From: Sipunculus nudus
Lineage: Eukaryota; Annelida; Sipuncula; Golfingiida; Sipunculidae
Length of the DNA: 64,000 nucleotides
Assembly: GCA_026874595.1 (NCBI GenBank)
Contig: CM049322.1
Location: 10,504,400-10,568,399, forward strand
Reading direction: 5' to 3'
Below the pieces are notes generated by a model. The model did no database searches, was not told the origin of the DNA, and saw nothing but the letters and a program-made list of their open reading frames with translations. Positions 25,250 to 38,000 of this stretch are shown here, piece after piece. The translations under genes were made by a program, and so were the position numbers. Position 1 is the first letter of the stretch; every line of letters begins with the position of its first letter.

Positions 25250-26030
25250 TTTAAATTAGTTTACCTTTTCTGGAGGCAACACAAGTAAAAAAAAAGAAAA
25301 GATTTCACTGAAAGTAAATCTACACTCTATAAAGGGGTTTTAAGTGTTCTGGAAATATGCCTGTTTAAAATTAAGGATTATAAGAAAATACAGTTGGACT
25401 TCTCAATTACTAACACAGGAAGAGTTTTCGAGTTATACAGAGTATATACAAACAATAAAGATTATCAAATATACTGGTCACAGGATAGACATTGTGGCCT
25501 AAAGATGCTCATAGGCTCAGAAAGTAGGTTACTCAGTTGAAACAATTTTAACATGTAAGCAGTCATATGAATATCCCATATGCACCATAAATGTTAAACA
25601 CTAAATTTGCACTTCAAATATGGTATGCTCCAGCTATTAGATAAAAAAAAACCTACAAATCATAATATTGCCCATTTGCTTAAAGATTTAAATTTTACTT
25701 TATATGATAAACTGAATATGCTTACCAGAAAATTCTTGCAAGGGCTTGACATATTTAGGTTTTCCTTATACTTTCAGCACCATTTCTTCAGTTCTATGAA
25801 AAATAAAGAAACCATAACAAATCATAGGAACAAAGGTTGTTGGAATTAAATAATTATGAACATTGAGCCATGCCTATTTTGAAATTTAAGTAGACAAATA
25901 AACATAAAACAGGACCTCACATCATATCATTTAACTCAAACAGTACATCAGTGATATCTTGGTGGTCAGTAATGTTCGAAATGATGTCTTGACCTTTCAA
26001 GGTGAAATGGCACTACTACTTAAAAAGAAA
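25250..26030. other. no gene recognised
   Basis: AT-rich spacer between the dispersed repeat and a candidate terminal exon. Confidence 0.4.
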
Positions 26031-26211
26031 TTATTCAAGGTGGGCAAAAAATCCACTTTTGATTGCCCTGTAAATTGAATTTGATTTCTCTTTGGGAATG
26101 AAAATAGTATATGATGCAATCATCTGATCCTTAGTGAAACGAATTCCCAAATCATTTTGCCTTTTCCTTTTGTAATAAAAGTTAGCCATGACAACATGAC
26201 ACTCAGGCCTT
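26031..26211 (-). CDS. candidate terminal exon, unknown protein
   Basis: After an acceptor TTTATTTCAG (26221-26212) the frame stays open for 59 codons to TAA, starting RPECHVVMANFYYKRKRQ and ending SGFFAHLE. A good donor AAAGAAG|GTAATAA lies at 26394/26393. Joining it gives the readable phrase CHSDERRRPECHVVM in one frame, though that exon has no in-frame ATG before a stop. The composition (charged and aromatic residues) looks protein-like. I see no family, and no poly(A) signal close downstream. It could equally be chance or a relic. Confidence 0.3.
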
Positions 26212-26464
26212 CTGAAATAAACTGATAGGGCCTGGAGTCATGATGGTAGTCACAACAGAACGCCCATTCTAAGGGTCGGATCAAAATATTTCCTGTCTGG
26301 TATTATTTGGCATCACAGGCTTATAAAGTCGTATTATATGTGCTTAACATCGTAGAAAAAATGTTGTTACACAAAAATAATTACATTTATTACCTTCTTT
26401 CATCACTGTGGCACCGATTCACGTAAAGCGGTACTTCTCATTCAAAAGAGAAGGTGTCATGGCG

Positions 26465-26756
26465 CGGTCGTATATGTAAACTTGGAAGTCGGAAGCCGGA
26501 CGCCGGAAACCAAGGAATCGTTTTATAAATAATGCAGTTTAAAGCATATACAAAATGCTAACGCTTCAATACCGTTTTGTTTTTTCCACCGATAAAATAA
26601 GATCTTTATTATCATTCTGTGAAGAATAATAGTTATCCATTCTTTAATCTGAACGTTATGGACGATTTTGTGCTCAGAAGCAATCTCGGAAGTCAGTCAG
26701 AAGTGCTGGGATGTTATCCAATGTGTATAACTCGGAAGTCACAGAGACGCACTGGT
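26465..26756 (+). repeat. left inverted arm
   Basis: Starts CGGTCGTATATGTAAACTTG and ends near GCACTGGTTAAC. It pairs with 29876-30144. Confidence 0.65.
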
Positions 26757-26922
26757 TAACTTGTGGTCAGTTAAGAGCCACAGCCCAAATGCAGTTTCAT
26801 TATAATTATGGTTGCATGCATATATTAAAATAGATTATGCATGATATTGCTTTTAATGCGTGAATAACACAAAACATGATACATAATCGGAAAACTATAA
26901 GTTCTTAATTTTTATTTGTAAA

Positions 26923-26927
<5 letters not shown>

Positions 26928-26968
<41 letters not shown>
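26928..26968. repeat. (AT)n microsatellite
   Basis: About 40 bp of AT repeats inside the inverted-arm element. Confidence 0.9.
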
Positions 26969-26973
<5 letters not shown>

Positions 26974-28864
26974 TGTGATGGTATTTTCACGTAATATATT
27001 TCACCCTATCTAGGGCTATGTTTTGTGAAAATTATTTGTATTAACATGGGGATGGTATGGGAAGGGGTTAATTTTTAAAATATGTAATGTAAAGAGGACA
27101 TTTTGAGGCACCTTAAATGAAAGATTATGAAGATTTTCTGTTCCGCATCTATACTCCTACATGTATTGGAACAATGTATTCAAACTGCAGGTTGTTGGGC
27201 TTTAATATTTATATTTCTATAACATTATGGTATAAATTGGAAAGTCCAAATATTCAAAAGTTCGTAACATGTTAATGTCAATGATGAAATGCGCGTCTAT
27301 ACATTTATAACTTGCAAAATGTCACTACTAGTATTTAAATGTAGTACTCGTTGTAAAATAATTGATATGTTAAAGTCTTATGACAATCTTTGCATTTTAC
27401 CGACTTTTGTGATCTGAGAGCGCACATGCAGACTCGGACAGCAGAGCACAGTGCGCGAGTGTGAGTATCAGCCATCCATGGAGGCGTGATATTTTTCACG
27501 GTCGATCCCACCCCGAGCTTAGCTCTGTGGGGAGACCGTGTATGACTCACACGGTACTGCGATGGGGGGGGGGGGGGATGGGGATTCCTCGGTGTTATGC
27601 TTGCGCCCTCTATGGACGCACCACTGAATAATAAATATGGTATAATAAACCCTAATACGGCATTAAAAAATACAGTTATAAATTACGATGTCATTCAAAA
27701 TAAAAACAGAAATATATTTTCCAAACGTTGAACAAATATGAAAATTCAATATATCCCAGTAGGTCATCGTTGGAAAAAATACATGTATCATATACAAAAC
27801 GAAATGTCCTTCAATATGTTAGAGTTCTACGATATTTAAACAAAAAGTTAAAATATATCTTAGAAAAGGGATACAACAGTCCAGGTAATATATAACATAC
27901 TAATACATGTGTGATTATAAAATCTTATCGATTTGTATATTTAAGCAAATCATTTTTTTTAAAACTAAAATCAATTCTTTTTCAAGTTTAAACTCTTTCT
28001 TTCAAACTTTTTGAATCTTGATATTTACATATTAAAATTCACTCCTGATGTTTCAATATCACATTTCAACTTCAAATAAATGAATATTTAATAATATTTT
28101 AAAGTATATTTGCAACTGATTTCACTCTCATACGTTATAATATGTGCATGATAAGGGCATGTAAACAGAATGTGCTCCCTTCAACTTCGGATTACTGTAT
28201 AAGATTACAAGGATCTCGATAAGAAATTACAATTTTGAATGTAAAATCTTTAATAAATAACCATATAGAATCTTTATCGACACGTAAGACATCTGGGGCT
28301 TCAAGTAAAAGTCTGTCTAGAGGTGACCTGGTGTCTTAAAGATGCTACGGGATATAGGCATTTTTATTGAACCTTTTGCTCATCTTTATGATTCATTCCT
28401 TGAAATTCCACATAAAAATGATGACACCATGCAATAATGGAACCAAACCGGATTGATAAATCAAGTAAGATATTTACCGCTAAGATAAATATTTCAATTA
28501 AAAATATTAAATATTCCCATTCTACTTTTGCTGTATAGTAATTTTTTATCTTTATATAAAAATATATGCATCTGAATATTCCGTGTATACTCACTATTTT
28601 TATTTGATTCTTATATTTTTATGCTCAGAAACAAAATTAACCGGACTATAATCGGAATTCTCGATACAGAAGTACCGTGCGCATTGGGACCTCCTTCTCT
28701 CCGGACTTAATAGTTGCTTGTATCAGGTTCTATAATTAAACAGAATTTATTATATCTTTAACATTTGCTCTGTAACAATTTATTTTTTAACATTTACTGA
28801 ACTTTTTTTGGCTATGCAAAATGTTTTGTTTGATGTTTTATTGATTTTTTAGTTGACGTATTTT

Positions 28865-28868
<4 letters not shown>

Positions 28869-28921
<53 letters not shown>
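28869..28921. repeat. (AT)n microsatellite
   Basis: About 52 bp of AT repeats inside the inverted-arm element. Confidence 0.9.
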
Positions 28922-28925
<4 letters not shown>

Positions 28926-29305
28926 ATAAATGTTTGTGTCCTGTGGTTTTGCAAATTTTCAAACATTAATTTGATGAATATTGTACCTAACTGCATAAAA
29001 AATATCGATTATATATTGAATCGTTCTGCAAAAACAGAAACTATTGTTTTTTATATGATTGTAAAATGTTACAATCGGAATCATATATATTTACACATGT
29101 ATTGTGTATTTTTTTCTGTCAAGGTATTGTTAATGTTTGTGTAATTTTTAATTTTGCAGGATACGTCTGATGAAATCAGTAGCAAACAAATTTATGTAAA
29201 GCATCATGTATATTATGCTATTTTGGCAAAATTTCAAAACATGAATTGAAACAGGTTCCATTTACAGCAGGAACATATAGGGGAAAATATCACATTGCAA
29301 TGTGA

Positions 29306-29308
<3 letters not shown>

Positions 29309-29381
<73 letters not shown>

Positions 29382-29385
29382 TATA
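29309..29385. repeat. (AT)n microsatellite
   Basis: About 75 bp of AT repeats with TATGTA and ACACAT interruptions. Confidence 0.9.
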
Positions 29386-29875
29386 AATAAAAGTGTGCAA
29401 CCTGACCATGAAATGTAAAATATAATTTGGCATAAAGAGTATTACATAATAGATAAGAGTTTAAGGGATTCATAATCATGATTAAATTTTTTGGTCAATG
29501 GAAGAGGAAAAGGTTTTTCAATTGATACATGATAAATAAAATGTTTTGTTCGAAACACCCTCGTTAAAACATTTACTGGACGTTTTGTGGTTCTGTCAAA
29601 TTATCTGTTTAAGTCTCTATGATATTATCAGGGTAATTTTTAAAATATTATCAAATCTTTATTTTTTTTTCATCATTCCACAAACAAAAAAAACGGTAAC
29701 AGCGAAAATATTGATGAGTAATTATATAATCTTGTTTTACAAAATGAAATAAAATATCAATATAATATATTATAAAAAACAGCATAATTAATGTTACAAA
29801 ACAAACTGAGTTTATGAAAAATATGTGATATTAAAGAAACTGAAAATGCTTGACACGTTTGCTGACGACATGATG

Positions 29876-30144
29876 ACCAGTGCATTAGCCATTACTGGCT
29901 TCCGAGTTTTACACATGTTATTTGTACCATAACCGGGCATTACCGAGCAAGAAATAGTCTATAACTTCGGATGGATAACTTTGATTTTTTACAAAATGAT
30001 AGAAAAGATCTTATTCTATCAATAAAAATGAAATGGTACTTTCTATTGATGTAGTAACACTTTAATTATGCTTCGAACATTGCTTTATTTTAAAAAAAAA
30101 ATCCTTGCTTCCGACTTCGGACTTCCGAGTTTGACACATAGCCG
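29876..30144 (-). repeat. right inverted arm
   Basis: Reverse complement of the left arm with substitutions and indels. The outer end is CACATAGCCG on the plus strand. Confidence 0.65.
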
Positions 30145-30250
30145 TTTGGAAATCCCCTACCGGAAGTTATGATTCTCCCGCTGACAGACGTGGAGACGAG
30201 TTTTTCGAGTAAAACCAGCCTCCTTATGAAAAACTGCTGCACGAATACAC
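30145..30250 (+). promoter_or_regulatory. candidate promoter and 5' UTR exon
   Basis: A GC-richer block just outside the right arm has an ETS-like ACCGGAAGTTA site at about 30160 and ends in a strong donor CAC|GTAAGTA at 30250/30251. An exon with an ATG follows 71 bp later. Inference only. Confidence 0.3.
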
Positions 30251-30321
30251 GTAAGTAAACCGTGGATGTAATAATTATTATTTTTCCCAACAGAATAACG
30301 TTACTTTTTGTCTTAACTCAG

Positions 30322-30484
30322 GAAAATGGCAGTTCGAGAATTAGATGAAAATGAAAAAGTAGTGTCAGAAATGGCGTGCACATCTGCACATACTAGAATT
30401 GATGCGAACCCAATAGCTTGTACTGTCACCCCATCGTCTCCAGTTCATCTAAAATCGACGTTTGGGGTGACAAGCTGTCGCTAA
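30322..30484 (+). CDS. candidate first coding exon, short unknown ORF
   Basis: Follows the acceptor TTTTTGTCTTAACTCAG (a second acceptor TTTTTCCCAACAG lies upstream). The ATG at 30326 has a good context (GAAAATGG) and opens 52 codons: MAVRELDENEKVVSEMA... to ...STFGVTSCR, then TAA. In the same frame after the stop comes another 24 clean codons up to a TAA just before a strong donor TAT|GTAAGAG at about 30573. This suggests either a longer coding exon with a disabling stop or a non-coding exon. No family recognised. Confidence 0.35.
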
Positions 30485-30599
30485 ATAAAAGTGAACATTT
30501 CAGAAGAAACCTCAAATGAAAAAAAAGTCACAGGACCAAGCCCATTAAAGTTAAAGTGCTCATAACCTATGTAAGAGTGTTTTTGATCTTCTGATGTCA

Positions 30600-32410
30600 C
30601 ATTAAGATTAAATTCATACATATGAATGGCTTATGGATTGTTATCAAACATAGTGTGTTTATGTTTAAAATTGTCAATTAAGTGGTGTTTACAGTATATG
30701 GAAATGACAAACAGAAGGGCATATTACCAAATTAAAGCTTAATTTAGGAGCTTTTGCGTGATAGACCCCAATATTTGATTAACTGTAATGTTTTGGTTGA
30801 GTACAGTAAACCCCAACTTTGTAAAGGCATTCTTTAAAATTGAGACAGTGGCTGTAAAATCAGCAATGATCAACAGTTTACTTTGGCTGAAAGAAAAACT
30901 TATTAGCATTATATAAATAATAATTTTTTTACCATATTATAACTTTTGAGCACTCTAGCAAGACAGAAAAATTCAAGTCAATTTCGAAAATGAAGAGGAC
31001 ATTATTACCTTGTAGGGCTTTATGTGTAGAAGCTTTTTCTTTTCATGACCCAGAGTTCAGCTACATAAGAACATGGTCAATAGCCAAAGGTCCAACAAAT
31101 TAAATGGTAGTATGTGGTACTCATAACATTTGTATGCTGATCTGATGAAGCTTTATGTATTTTGATTAATAATCTCTTCACAGGTTTGGGACATTCAGGA
31201 ATTACATCAATATGTAAATTTGGGGCCTGCTGTTTACTCTTGATTTTTCCACACCCAATTGCAAATAGCACCAGTGAAAAGGATTTGCTCTTAGCTCAGT
31301 TCCTGTTGTAGTATAGAACATGCAAATTGTCACTTTACAGGGGCAACAGCATCAGCTTTTTGTCCAAAAATGTTGTATTTTGTAAAATGGGCCACCAATT
31401 AGGAAATGTTATCTTGAAACGCACAGATTGTGTTTTTGCAGGGCAAACCAAGATGGGTTAAGTCATCTTTATGCAATCACTGGTTTAATATGCAAAAATA
31501 ACTGAAGTAATGCAAGATTACTGACCAATGAGACATTTTCAGCGATACATTCCCCTTCTGCTTGACAAAGAACTTGTCACTCAAAGTGTGTATTGGTACT
31601 CCTTAACTATTACCGGATGTTATCACTGATTCAGATGTAACTTAATCTGCATGCTTTTGTCCTGCTGATGTGCACAGCCTGTACAGCATTCATGTGACAT
31701 CACCATGCACTATTCCGCTTGCCTGCTGGGGGGGGGGTGTAACATATACTTGTGAAAATTACTGATTAGTGCACCTGAAGAATGCTGGTTATTGTCACAA
31801 TAAGAATGCAGACACACTTTTTTTAAGTACATATGCTTTGATCAATGCTGTTGAGTTTTGGCAATATATTTTACAGCTGGAAAGCGTCATTGTTCTAGCT
31901 GTTTCTAAAACCAATATGATATTAGGTTAATGCTTATGTGACCATAATTGGTCAGTGGCACACTACATCAGTACCCTTTGTTCTGTATTTATGAAGTAGT
32001 TATCAATTGCATTTGGATGCTTAAGTACTTGTATATACACAACATTCCAAAAGAATTACTGTTTCTTATAATTATCAATGGCGGTTATTATAAACAACGT
32101 GAAATATAGTTAAATTATTTTTATTTATTGTATTTTGAGAAAATGTTTTTCTGTATGCATGATTACTATAGTTTACACCTCTTAAAGTATAAATCAGATG
32201 AAAAAAAATCTTTATTTATAGTATTATTTTTCTAATAAACAAAGTTCTGAGGAAGCTGGTTATTTTTATACCAATTTTAACATACATAACAGTATTGATT
32301 ATTCAATTAAAATTCATTTTCTCAGAACAATAATGGAGCTGAGATTTAGAAGTTTCTGCAGCATTTGTGTTCCCTTGGAAAATGTGTAAGTCCTATCTTG
32401 TAGAACAGTC
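30600..32410. other. no gene recognised
   Basis: AT-rich DNA, possibly intron of the candidate gene that starts near 30.2 kb. A G10 homopolymer lies at about 31728. Confidence 0.4.
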
Positions 32411-32424
32411 AGCCTCAAAGTATA

Positions 32425-32665
32425 TAAACTTAAAACTGACATATAACTGACATATACAGAACTCCTTCATGTGCACTTCCCTTATATCGCTCATACAAGT
32501 CACATATAAATGAAATATACAAAATGGCCTCTTGCGCAACTCCCTTATAACTTTTTTTTTAACTGGCAAATAACAAACATACAACTCCCTAATAACTCAC
32601 ATATAATAATGCCTGACTAAACATGTAGCTGCAATATAAATATAACTCACATACACAGCATTTAT
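32425..32665. repeat. degenerate second locus of the 11-bp minisatellite
   Basis: Units such as CATATAACTGA, CATATACAGAA, CTTATATCGCTC and CATATAAATGA resemble the 21.2-21.6 kb array on the same strand, but are more decayed. Confidence 0.55.
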
Positions 32666-32699
32666 ATGGGATATATGAATCAACTTTTATATTCAGATA

Positions 32700-33283
32700 T
32701 ATATGTTATTTTGGAAATGTATAGAAATATAAACTTATAATAAAAAAATTGATGTGATATAAAAAAATGAGGATCTAATACAAACATTTGTTCAATATTT
32801 TTCCTGCCTCAGCAGAAATGGACATCAGGCTTTGTTTTCCCTATATGTATGTTGTTAATTAGTTATATTTCAACTGTATACATTTCATAAGATAAAAAAT
32901 ACATATTTATTTAATATTTAATAATATATATTTATATATATATTTATATTATATATATTTAAATAGATTCAATGGAACAAATGTGTAGACTACTGAAATA
33001 TCAACAGTTAACCAAAAAGCCAACTAATGATCATGGTAACAGTACAGATCTTTTGTTCACAAACTGCTCACATGCTTCAGTTTCAACATTAGGAAACACA
33101 TGGTCAGGTAACAAAATATTATTTGCAACAGTTTCTTGGTCATCAATACCAACCAATCATATAAACCAACCTTGGCCTATATTACCTCTTCCTCCTTCAT
33201 TTTATCTCCATTTGATATTATTTTAGATTTTTACCTTCAAGGCCATCTTCAGCTGAGCACAGTGACCCATGGGTCCCTTGTTT
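32700..33283. repeat. 3' part of the hairpin-ended dispersed repeat
   Basis: Shares GAGGATCTAATRCA..TTTTCCTGCCTCAG with the copy at 52.28 kb and ATTATTTGCAACA.TTTCTT..ATTACCTCTTCC with the copy at 24.58 kb. It ends CAGCTGAGCACAGTGACCCATGGGTCCC with the palindrome at 33264-33275. The 5' end is absent (truncated). Confidence 0.65.
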
Positions 33284-33289
33284 CAATTA

Positions 33290-35095
33290 CAATTTAAGAA
33301 ATTTTATGAAACATCTATTTCAGAAAAAATATCAGTTCAATTCAAATAATTTTTATTCAATTCAAATTCCCAATTCAAAAAGTTGCTTTAATTTGAATAC
33401 ATTTCATTTGTGTGATGCCAGTGTTATCACAGGTATTTTTTTTTATTTTTACACTAATTAATTTTGTTCAGAATTGGTTTAATTTACTCAAAAGCTAGTT
33501 GAAATATCATTAATTACAAGTTTTGCCATTTCATGTGGTAAGGAATAGCAGCCAGATAGGTTTTACTTGTTCTGTTGGGCAATTATTCCTTAAGATCATG
33601 TAAACCACCCAAAGTCAGTGAAAGGTTTATTTGGATTTCAAATGAGTGGCCATTATTACCTAGTGCAATGAATAAATATGCAGATAATCTTTTTGGGTGG
33701 TGAAAAACATTAAAGTTCTTTTGATTATGGGGTGGTGGAGGGAGGTACAAACAAAGGCCCCCAACACAAAGAGGACAAAAGCCCTTCCCTCCCCCTTATC
33801 ATATTAAAAGAAAATGTTTGTCTACACTTAAAATTCTGTACATTTTATCTGTTGATATGTGTGTTAAATGTATGTAAGGCATTAAAGGGGCCTATTTACA
33901 TACCAGGCATTGCAGGCATGTTAAATATACATGAAATATAGTGTTTTCTTATCGTAGTTTGGTATGTGCCAATACAAGAGGGGGAATGAGCTTCTTGTTT
34001 GTGAATTGTTGCCACAGCACAGTATCAGACGTTTGTTTGCTCATGCTTTCTTACTATAGTAAACATACACACCTGGACATACATACTGTTTATTTACACA
34101 CAGAACCATAATAATGTATAAAATTTGAAACTGAGATAGTAAGTTCATATGCAAAGATGAAAGATGGTGTTGCCCTACATCCTATTGGGTGGGGGGGGGG
34201 GGGGATGGCTGATCTCTGTTATATCCCCTAACAATAGCAAGGTAAAAAAACGTGATGCTTGAATGAGCACAATCATGTGCAATATAATTTTACCGCTTTT
34301 AGTCATCAAAGACCAGTAATCTATAGAATATATACAAGTACTTTGCTATCTCATGGCTGTTGCTTGTTCTGGTCAGTAAAGTGCCCTAGGTAATCAAAAC
34401 CAATTGTCACCATGTAGCACCCTCTGACATTAGAGAGTCTACAACCAGTGTGCTTGCAGTCAGAGTGCTGTTACATCCTTCAGTGATGAACACCCTTTAA
34501 AGCTCTATAAGGATGCAAATATTTTCATCAGTTCTGACAACACCTCATCGGCCTACAAGTATGCTGTCACATGATATACACCTTACCGATTGTCAGCTTT
34601 TCAGTATACTTTTTAGCAGCACCTGACATGAGCTAGAAAAATTCTGTTTTAACTTAGCACTGGTAAACCCCCTCAACATATTTGTTTAATTCTGACCTTA
34701 TTAATACAAAGCCTTGCTCACAAAGGTTACCAAATGAATCTTTACCATAGAGATAGAGTTTCAGTTTGGGTTCATGAATTCACATCATATATTCTTTGTG
34801 TGAATTAATTATTTGTAGCCTAATTGATTGTTAGTTCAGCATTTCTTAGGTCATAACATTAGAAAATGGTCAAAATGGTAATTTCTCATGATCATAACAG
34901 GATCTATGGAAATACTGTGCTATGTTACCAATGCCTATTTAACCCTTTTGGGCAATTACTTGAACTTGTCTGAAACATCTTGGCTGTGTCACAGAATAAG
35001 TACCTTGCTTGAAAAAAGCTCCCTTTCAGAACCCATAAAGGTGAGATGTCATGCCAGAAAGCCCCTCATCCACCCTTACCCCGCCATTTTTGTCC
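33290..35095. other. no gene recognised
   Basis: Non-coding. Contains a poly-G tract (about 34191-34204) and the diverged repeat of the 20.03-kb phrase near 33990. Confidence 0.4.
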
Positions 35096-35098
35096 TCT

Positions 35099-38000
35099 AG
35101 CCTGTCACATAGATATGGGTGAAACCCTAACCCTTGAAATACAAAGAGCACACTATGTCACAGTAAAACATACCTGTCACATATATACAGGTGAAAGCCT
35201 AACCCTTGAATTACAACCTGTGCACACATTGTCAAAGTAAAATGTGCTTGTCACAGAGATAAGAGTGAAACCCTAAATCGTGAAATAAAAGATTAACATG
35301 GTGTGTCACAATACAATGTGGCTGTCATATAGATATAGGTGGAACCCTAACCCTTGAAATACAAGATGAGCAAATTGGTCACTGTTAAATGTACCTGTCT
35401 CATAGGTATGGGTGAAACCCTAACCCTTGAAAAACATTATGAGCACACTGTGTCACTCTACAATGTGCCTGTCCCATAGATATGGTTGAAACCCTAACCC
35501 TTGAAATACAAGATCAGCATACTGTGTCACTGTACAATGTGCCTGTCACATAGATATGGGTGAAACCCTTACCCTTGAAATACATTATGAGCACAGTGTG
35601 TCACTGTACAATGTGCCTGTCCCATAGATATTGGTGAAACCCTAACCCTAGAAATACAAGATGAGCATACTGTGTCACTGTACAATGTGCCTGTCCCATA
35701 GATATGGGTGAAACCCTAACCCTTGAAATACAAGATGAGCAAATTGGTCACTGTTAAATGTTCCTGTCTCATAGGTATGGGTGAAACCCTAATCCTTGTA
35801 ATACAAGATGAGCACACTGTGTCACTGTACAATGTGCCTGTTCCATAGATATGGGTGAAACCCTAAACCTTGAAATTCAAGATGAGCATACTGTGTCACT
35901 GTACAATGTGCCTGTCATATAGATATAGGTGAAACCCTAACCCTTTAAATACAAGATGAGCACACTGTGTCACTGTACAATGTGCCTGTCACATACATAT
36001 AGGTGAAACCCTAACCCTTGAAATACAAGATGGCATGCTGTGTCACAATATTAAAAATACAGCTGTCATAAAGATATAGGTAAAACCTTAACCCTTGAAA
36101 TACAAGATAAGTACACTGTGTCACAATATTAAAAGTATGGCTGTCATATAGATATAGGTGAAACCCTAACTCTTGAAATACAAGATGAGCTTACCGTTTC
36201 ACAATACAATGTGGCTGTCATATAGATATGGATAAAACCCTAACCCTTGAAATACAAGATGAGAACACTGTGTCACTGTACAATGTGCCTGTTACATAGA
36301 TATGGCTGAAATTGTAACCCTTGAAATACAAGATGATCATGCTGTGTCACAATATTAAAAATACAGCTGTCATAAATAGGGTTGGGACGGTTACCGGTAT
36401 ACGGTAGTATCACGATATCTGACCGCTGCGGTTATCATACCGTCACCTTTCCTATTATCTCGATATCACGATACAAATTTCTGTTCACGATTTTGATTCA
36501 CGGGCAAGCCCTTGAAATTCAAAATAAATTTATTCCAAAGAATCACATTTATTTTTATAAACCACGTGTATTTGAATAAACTGTTTGCACCGTGTGCTTA
36601 CAGACTTAGGGATTAGTCGGAAATGTCCGGAAGTAGCAGGATGAATCAGAGAGGACAAAAACTTGAGAATTCCAGGAGAAAATAACATTATAATGAAAGA
36701 GCAATAAATACACATATTGATGCTTTTATTGCATGGAACGAAAATGTCAACATAAAGTGTCACTACTGAATCGAACATTCCAAACGGGTTGCATATTTTG
36801 GGATGGTATATTTAGCCATGATTCGTATGACACGCTCTCAGAAAATTAGCCGCGATACTCTGGCTTTTGCGTAGCTATAGGAAACTGATGGAAAGTTCTG
36901 ACAAGCGTGATTCGACGATGGACTTCCCGCACCTCAAGCTTCCACACCTGCAGAACCTTCATGTGACTTACATCACTTAATGAGTCATTCTGTGGTACTG
37001 GCACAATTGGTATAAATGATATTAATACTTAACACCTTGTATAAAGTCAAGACTTTAAAGGTGGTTGTTATAAATATCATTATTGATGGCTTATTAATAT
37101 CATTATATATAATTAAAAATATCGCGATATCATGGTTTATCGTGATAAAATTTGAATATTTATCATGATATCAAAAACCCATATCGTCCCAACACTAGTC
37201 ATAATGATATAGGTAAAACCTTAACCCTTGAAATACAAGATGAGTACACTGTGTCACAATATTAAAAATATGGCTGTCATATAGATATGGGTGAAACCCT
37301 AACCCTTGAAATACAAAATGAGCACACTGTGTCACCGTACCATGTGCCTGTCACATAGATACCGGTATGAGTGAAACCCTAACCCTTGAAATACAAGAGG
37401 AGCACACTGTGTCACTGTACAATGTGCCTGTCACATAGATATGGCTGAAATTGTAACCCTTGAAATACAAAATGTGCATACTGTGTCACAATATTAAAAT
37501 TATGGCTGTCATATAGATATGAGTGAAAGCCTAACCCTTGAAATACAAGATGAGCACACTGTGTCACTGTGCAGTGTGCCTGTCAAATAGATATGAGTGA
37601 AACCCTAACCCTTGAAATACAATATGAGCACACTGTGTCACAATTTTCAAAATATGCCTGTCATATAGATATAGGTGAAACCCTAACCCTTGAAATACAA
37701 GATGAACACACTAGTCACAATAGTATATTGATGGCCAATAGGCCTTTTGTTTAGCTTTTGCTGAACTGATTTCAAAAGGCTGAATCTAAGTGAATAAGTA
37801 TAACTGAAATGTGCCTTTCACATAGATATGGGTGAAACCCTATCCCTTAAAATGCAAGATGAGCACACTGTGTCACTGTACAATGTGCCTGTTACATAGA
37901 TATGGCTGAAATTGTAACCCTTGAAATACAAGATGAGCATGCTGTGTCACAATATTAAAAATACAGCTGTCATAAAGACATAGGTAAAACCTGAACCCTT

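Larger units (their letters stand above)
26465..30144. mobile_element. 3.7-kb element bounded by long inverted repeats
   Basis: The left arm (26465-26756) and the reverse complement of the right arm (30144-29876) align over about 270-290 bp. Shared landmarks in order are CGGYYRTRTGT.AAACTYGGAAGTC, AATAAGATCTTT..TATCATTYTGT, AGTTATCCAT, a second AACTCGGAAG, and GCACTGGT. Each arm thus has ACTCGGAAGTC twice. The 3.1-kb interior is AT-rich with no coding frame. No target duplication was seen at the edges. This fits a non-autonomous foldback or long-TIR transposon; an inverted segmental duplication is the alternative. Confidence 0.6.
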
